Below, one piece after another: positions 5,938-8,215 of a stretch of DNA of 8,215 bases. Under the pieces are notes generated by a model, which did no database searches, was not told the origin of the DNA, and saw only the letters and a program-made list of their open reading frames with translations. The position numbers and the translations under genes were made by a program. The stretch comes from Deltaproteobacteria bacterium UBA5756 (GTDB taxonomy: Bacteria; Desulfobacterota; Syntrophorhabdia; Syntrophorhabdales; Syntrophorhabdaceae). Every line of letters begins with the position of its first letter. Within the stretch, counting starts at the first letter, position 1. The DNA lies in NCBI GenBank assembly GCA_002418985.1, contig DIFE01000045.1, positions 3,386 to 11,600 on the forward strand, written 5' to 3'.

Positions 5938-6962
5938 TGAGGCATCGCTTTGCCACGCTGCGGGTCACATGGATAACCTCTTCGAGGCGTGCCGCCGGTC
6001 TGTTCCTGGTGCTGTTTCTGTTCCTGGGGTGTCCATCACTTCGCGCCGAATCCGCTATTTCGGAACCGGGCAGCATCAGGATAAGAAATCTTCAGGCTGC
6101 CGGGAATCAGTCCCGAGAACCCGCCGCTGCCGTTCGGGAAGCCGGCGGATTGACATCAAGAAATCTTCAAACGGCCCGGAATGAGGTCGAAAGGCCCGCT
6201 CAATCCCCCGGGACAGGTGAGGTGAAATCATCCGATGAGTATGGGGACGTGACCCCCGATGAAGTCGGCGATGCCGGTACCTCGGGAGCGAAACCATCCG
6301 ACGAATACGGTGACGTCGTCGCCGACGGCCCGGTCGAAGGATACCGGCAGATTGCCGATCCCATCAAACCCTTCAATGTGGCGATGTATCACTTTAACGA
6401 CAAGCTCTATTTCTACGCGTGGAAACCGGTTTCCACGGGCTACAAATATGTTCTGCCCGAAGAGGTGAGGGGTCTCATCAGCAGCTTCTATGAAAATCTG
6501 AAGGCTCCCGGCCGAATCATAAATAATCTTCTGCAGGGCAAGCCGTCAGAGGCCGGGGTCGAGTTCGCCAGTTTTCTCATCAATTCCACCGTCGGAATCG
6601 GCGGACTGAGAAACTGCGCCCAGGAATGCTTCGGCCTGAGGGGCCGGTATGCCGATTTCGGTCAGACCTTGGGCAAATACGGCGTAGGTTTTGGTTTCTA
6701 TCTGGTCCTGCCTTTTCTCGGCCCGTCCAGCGTGCGCGATGGCATCGGTTTTGCCGTAGACTGGACCATGAGGCCGCAAACGTACCTCAGCCCGGACTTC
6801 TTCAGCTACGAGAGCGTCGGGCTTTTCACCCACGAAAAAATAAACAGCACATCATTCCATATCGGTGAATACGAGGCCCTCGAAGAGGCCTCCATCGACC
6901 CCTATGTGTCCATGCGCGATATCTACATCCAGTACCGCACGAATTTGATCGAAAAGCGGTAG
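5937..6962 (+). CDS. mlaA: Outer-membrane lipoprotein MlaA (VacJ) with an extended linker
   Basis: MlaA sits in the inner leaflet of the outer membrane and extracts misplaced phospholipids for delivery to MlaC. The 341-residue precursor begins with a basic segment and a hydrophobic core (21-30) ending LFLGC, so Cys32 is the likely lipidated residue, although Phe at -3 is not classic; cleavage after LRA (35-37) is the alternative. The MlaA domain spans about 139-336: IADPIKPFNVAMYHFNDKL (139-157), LLQGKPSEAG (198-207), FLINSTVGIGGL (213-224), DFGQTLGKYGV (240-250) and LVLPFLGPSSVRDGIG (256-271). Between anchor and domain lies a roughly 100-residue low-complexity linker with two internal duplications, RNLQ-A-x-N (50-57, 75-82) and SDEYGDV (99-105, 121-127). 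E. coli MlaA lacks such a linker. The ATG shares one base with the mlaC TAA; AGAGGA (5921-5926) is the probable ribosome-binding site. Confidence 0.93.
   Translation: MRHRFATLRVTWITSSRRAAGLFLVLFLFLGCPSLRAESAISEPGSIRIRNLQAAGNQSREPAAAVREAGGLTSRNLQTARNEVERPAQSPGTGEVKSSDEYGDVTPDEVGDAGTSGAKPSDEYGDVVADGPVEGYRQIADPIKPFNVAMYHFNDKLYFYAWKPVSTGYKYVLPEEVRGLISSFYENLKAPGRIINNLLQGKPSEAGVEFASFLINSTVGIGGLRNCAQECFGLRGRYADFGQTLGKYGVGFGFYLVLPFLGPSSVRDGIGFAVDWTMRPQTYLSPDFFSYESVGLFTHEKINSTSFHIGEYEALEEASIDPYVSMRDIYIQYRTNLIEKR
6083..6317 (+). repeat. Two imperfect direct-repeat pairs within the mlaA linker
   Basis: AAGAAATCTTCA occurs at 6083-6094 and again at 6158-6169, 75 bases apart and in the same frame, encoding RNLQ in both copies. 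A second pair, 6228-6251 and 6294-6317, 66 bases apart, encodes SSDEYGDV and PSDEYGDV with silent differences. The second pair has diverged mostly at third codon positions, which suggests the amino-acid sequence is kept. Confidence 0.6.
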
Positions 6963-7147
6963 CGCAGGTTCCGGGCTTTAAACGACCGCACTTCGTTCAA
7001 AGATATCCCACGTTCTTTTGTCCCTTCACCGAAGCTGCTGCGAGCGAAGACTCAAACAGACCCCGCGGGGCAGGGTAGGCGGGTTGTGACGGCTGACCGG
7101 TGTTCGCGGATTCGATGTATTTATCAGGGGCTGTAAAGCTTAAGAGG
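6963..7147. other. Intergenic region between converging mlaA and TPR genes
   Basis: This 185-bp gap separates two genes that point at each other, so a terminator is expected. The only strong palindrome is CCCCGCGGGG, which has almost no loop and only a weak T-rich flank on the minus strand. No clear intrinsic terminator and no credible reading frame were found. Confidence 0.4.
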
Positions 7148-7927
7148 TTACTGGAAGATCCCCCGTAACCTGAGGAGATCCTGAGCGTCCGCGTCCCCCA
7201 GTTGAGCCGCGGCACGAAAATCAGCGATCGCTGGCAGGGCCATTCCCAACTCTTCCCGGGATAATCCACGATTGAAATAAGCCTCTGCCAGGTCGGGTGC
7301 CAGTTCGATGGCCTGTGTATGATCCTCGATCGCCTTGTTGTATTCTCCCAGGTTGTGCCACACCTTTCCCCGGTTTACGTATGTTTCCGCATATTCGGGG
7401 TGAAAACCGATGAAGATGTTGTAATCATCTATCGCCTCTTTGTTCATGCCGGCGGCCGCATAGGCATCCGCCCTGATAACACGGACCCACAGGAATGTCG
7501 GTTTCAGTTCGAGGAGCCTTGTGTAGTCGGCTATTGCCTCCATGTATCTGCCCGCCAGGATTAGGGCGGCACCGCGCCGGCCCCGAAGGAGGGGATCCGT
7601 GGGGGACAGGGCGATGGCGCTGTCGTAGTCTGCGACCTCCCTTTCGTGGTCGCCCATACCTCCGTATACGTTTGCGCGGCTGATGTAGGTTTCGGTGCGG
7701 GATGGATCGAGCTCAACGGCCTTTGTGTAGCATTCCGCCGCCTTTTGAAGTTCGCCGGTTTCCTTGAACACATCCCCCAGGTCCAGAAAGGCTTGGGTGA
7801 ATTCTGAATCCAGCTGGGTCGCCATCAGATAATTCTTCAGAGCCAGTTCCATATTGCCAAGCTCACGACATGCGTCGCCCTTGCGATGATACGCCAGGGC
7901 AAATTCAGGGTTTCGGAAGTCAGCCAT
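7148..7927 (-). CDS. Tetratricopeptide (TPR) repeat protein
   Basis: This 259-residue protein consists almost entirely of seven tandem TPR units in exact 34-residue register, beginning near residues 10, 44, 78, 112, 146, 180 and 214. Each shows the pattern of small and aromatic residues at W-L-G-Y-A-F-A-P positions, for example AYFNRGLSREELG in unit 7 and AIEDHTQAIELAPD across units 6 and 7. TPR arrays are protein-interaction scaffolds, so no catalytic role is implied. There is no signal peptide, lipobox or membrane segment, so it is probably cytoplasmic. The ATG at 7927 is chosen because it precedes the first repeat. The frame stays open to a TTG at 8053, but that extension would translate the GGGTGAT array. 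No good Shine-Dalgarno is seen at 7927 (only a weak AAAG), so start confidence is moderate. It is transcribed towards the mla operon, and its partner is unknown. Confidence 0.85.
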   Translation of the reverse strand: MADFRNPEFALAYHRKGDACRELGNMELALKNYLMATQLDSEFTQAFLDLGDVFKETGELQKAAECYTKAVELDPSRTETYISRANVYGGMGDHEREVADYDSAIALSPTDPLLRGRRGAALILAGRYMEAIADYTRLLELKPTFLWVRVIRADAYAAAGMNKEAIDDYNIFIGFHPEYAETYVNRGKVWHNLGEYNKAIEDHTQAIELAPDLAEAYFNRGLSREELGMALPAIADFRAAAQLGDADAQDLLRLRGIFQ

Positions 7928-7984
7928 TATATGTCTAACTTTACTAGGAAAACGCCGTCGCTGCAACCTTAATGAAGAGAATAC

Positions 7985-8026
7985 GGGTGATGGGTGATGG
8001 GTGATGGGTGATAGGTGATGGGTCAC
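7985..8026. repeat. GGGTGAT heptanucleotide tandem repeat
   Basis: Six consecutive 7-base units: four perfect GGGTGAT (7985-8012), then AGGTGAT (8013-8019), then a diverged GGGTCAC (8020-8026). On the coding strand of the TPR gene this reads as ATCACCC units, ending 57 bases before the gene's start. Seven-base units are not a multiple of three, and such arrays can change copy number by slippage. Confidence 0.9.
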
Positions 8027-8095
8027 ATCTGTCCAAAATAATATAAAGGTCAACCTCTTTCCGGACAGTCACAAACTAACGCATAGTTCCCTATG

Positions 8096-8180
8096 TTCCT
8101 CCCCCGTCATTCCACCACCACCTTCCTCCGTCATTCCACCACCACCACCACTACCTTCCTCCGTCATTCCGGCGAAGGCC
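8096..8180. repeat. CCGTCATTCC / CCA direct-repeat array
   Basis: Three head-to-tail units begin TTCCTC at 8096, 8123 and 8156, and each contains CCGTCATTCC (8104-8113, 8128-8137, 8161-8170). Units 1 and 2 continue into CCA triplets, three in the first and five in the second, so unit length is 27 then 33 bases. The third runs into the palindromic repeat listed separately. The pattern looks like duplication of the end of a dispersed repeat followed by triplet expansion. Confidence 0.75.
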
Positions 8181-8186
8181 AGAACC
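8161..8186. repeat. REP-like palindromic repeat, copy 2
   Basis: This 26-base element matches the reverse complement of 1011-1036 at 23 of 26 positions, differing at its sixth, seventeenth and twenty-first bases. One of these changes (GGCC-A-GAA) weakens its stem compared with copy 1. It is the second member of the same dispersed palindromic family in inverted orientation. Confidence 0.6.
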
Positions 8187-8197
8187 CAGGAGAGATC

Positions 8198-8215
8198 ATG
8201 GATAAGGAACCACCG
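8198..8215 (+). CDS. Possible start of a plus-strand gene, cut by the window end
   Basis: An ATG at 8198 is preceded five bases upstream by AGGAG (8188-8192), a good ribosome-binding arrangement, and six sense codons (MDKEPP) are visible before the window ends. Nothing identifies the product. The sequence directly abuts repeat copy 2, so it may instead be repeat-flanking non-coding DNA. Confidence 0.25.

Noticed and set aside
5969..6184. Small gene overlapping the mlaA signal and linker region
   Set aside because: It is in the +2 frame of mlaA, has no ribosome-binding site and no domain, and gives an Arg/Ser-rich product typical of out-of-frame GC-rich DNA.
7926..7931. TATAAT on the minus strand as a -10 box for the TPR gene
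   Set aside because: It overlaps the chosen ATG, and no -35-like sequence lies 17 bases upstream (CGTTTT), so it appears coincidental.
7928..8053. N-terminal extension of the TPR protein to TTG 8053
   Set aside because: It would translate the heptamer array into His/Pro-rich sequence. The only upstream GAGG touches the TTG with no spacer, and the repeats begin just after ATG 7927.
8096..8180. CRISPR array
   Set aside because: The shared core is only about 10-16 bases, the spacing is irregular, and the 'spacers' are CCA triplets rather than unique sequence. No cas gene is present.

Overview
The window reads as bacterial chromosome from a Gram-negative organism. It carries a complete retrograde outer-membrane lipid transport (Mla) operon, including the outer-membrane lipoprotein MlaA and the periplasmic carrier MlaC. 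Moderately high GC, the mlaE-F-D-C-A gene order with mlaA in the operon, a bacterial PAC2-family gene, and decayed 'CGTCATTCCGG'-type dispersed repeats together suggest a deltaproteobacterial (Desulfobacterota-like) lineage. That placement is inference; no rRNA or other taxonomic marker is present.

Layout. Positions 1-102 hold degenerate repeat-like DNA and a possible promoter. Positions 103-987 encode a PAC2-family protein. Positions 988-1256 are non-coding and contain a repeat hairpin and a perfect 11-bp hairpin. Positions 1257-2390 encode a membrane site-2-type zinc metalloprotease with two C-terminal CBS domains. Positions 2391-2697 are non-coding and contain a consensus sigma70 promoter (TTGACA, 17 bp, TATAAT). 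Positions 2698-6962 are a tightly packed plus-strand operon: mlaE (permease), mlaF (ATPase with an extra C-terminal domain), mlaD (MCE protein), mlaC (periplasmic carrier) and mlaA (outer-membrane lipoprotein), with junctions of 8 nt or less or with overlaps, apart from the SD-based mlaC start. Positions 7148-7927 on the minus strand encode a seven-repeat TPR protein convergent with the operon. Positions 7928-8215 are repeat-rich: a GGGTGAT heptamer array, a CCGTCATTCC/CCA array, and perhaps the first codons of a plus-strand gene.

How the genes work together. MlaE, MlaF and MlaD would form the inner-membrane ABC/MCE complex. MlaC would carry phospholipid across the periplasm, and MlaA would contact it at the outer membrane. 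The window has no mlaB (the STAS partner of MlaF in E. coli). Instead, MlaF has a roughly 170-residue C-terminal extension that aligns by eye along its length with a GGDEF domain but lacks the GGDEF motif, the metal ligands and the inhibitory site. This MlaF/pseudo-GGDEF fusion is the most interesting feature of the window. MlaA is also unusual: a roughly 100-residue repeat-containing linker separates its lipid anchor from its MlaA domain.

The PAC2, protease and TPR genes have no evident functional link to the Mla operon. Several start codons are assigned here downstream of the longest open frame, because promoter or Shine-Dalgarno evidence excludes or disfavours the longer versions.
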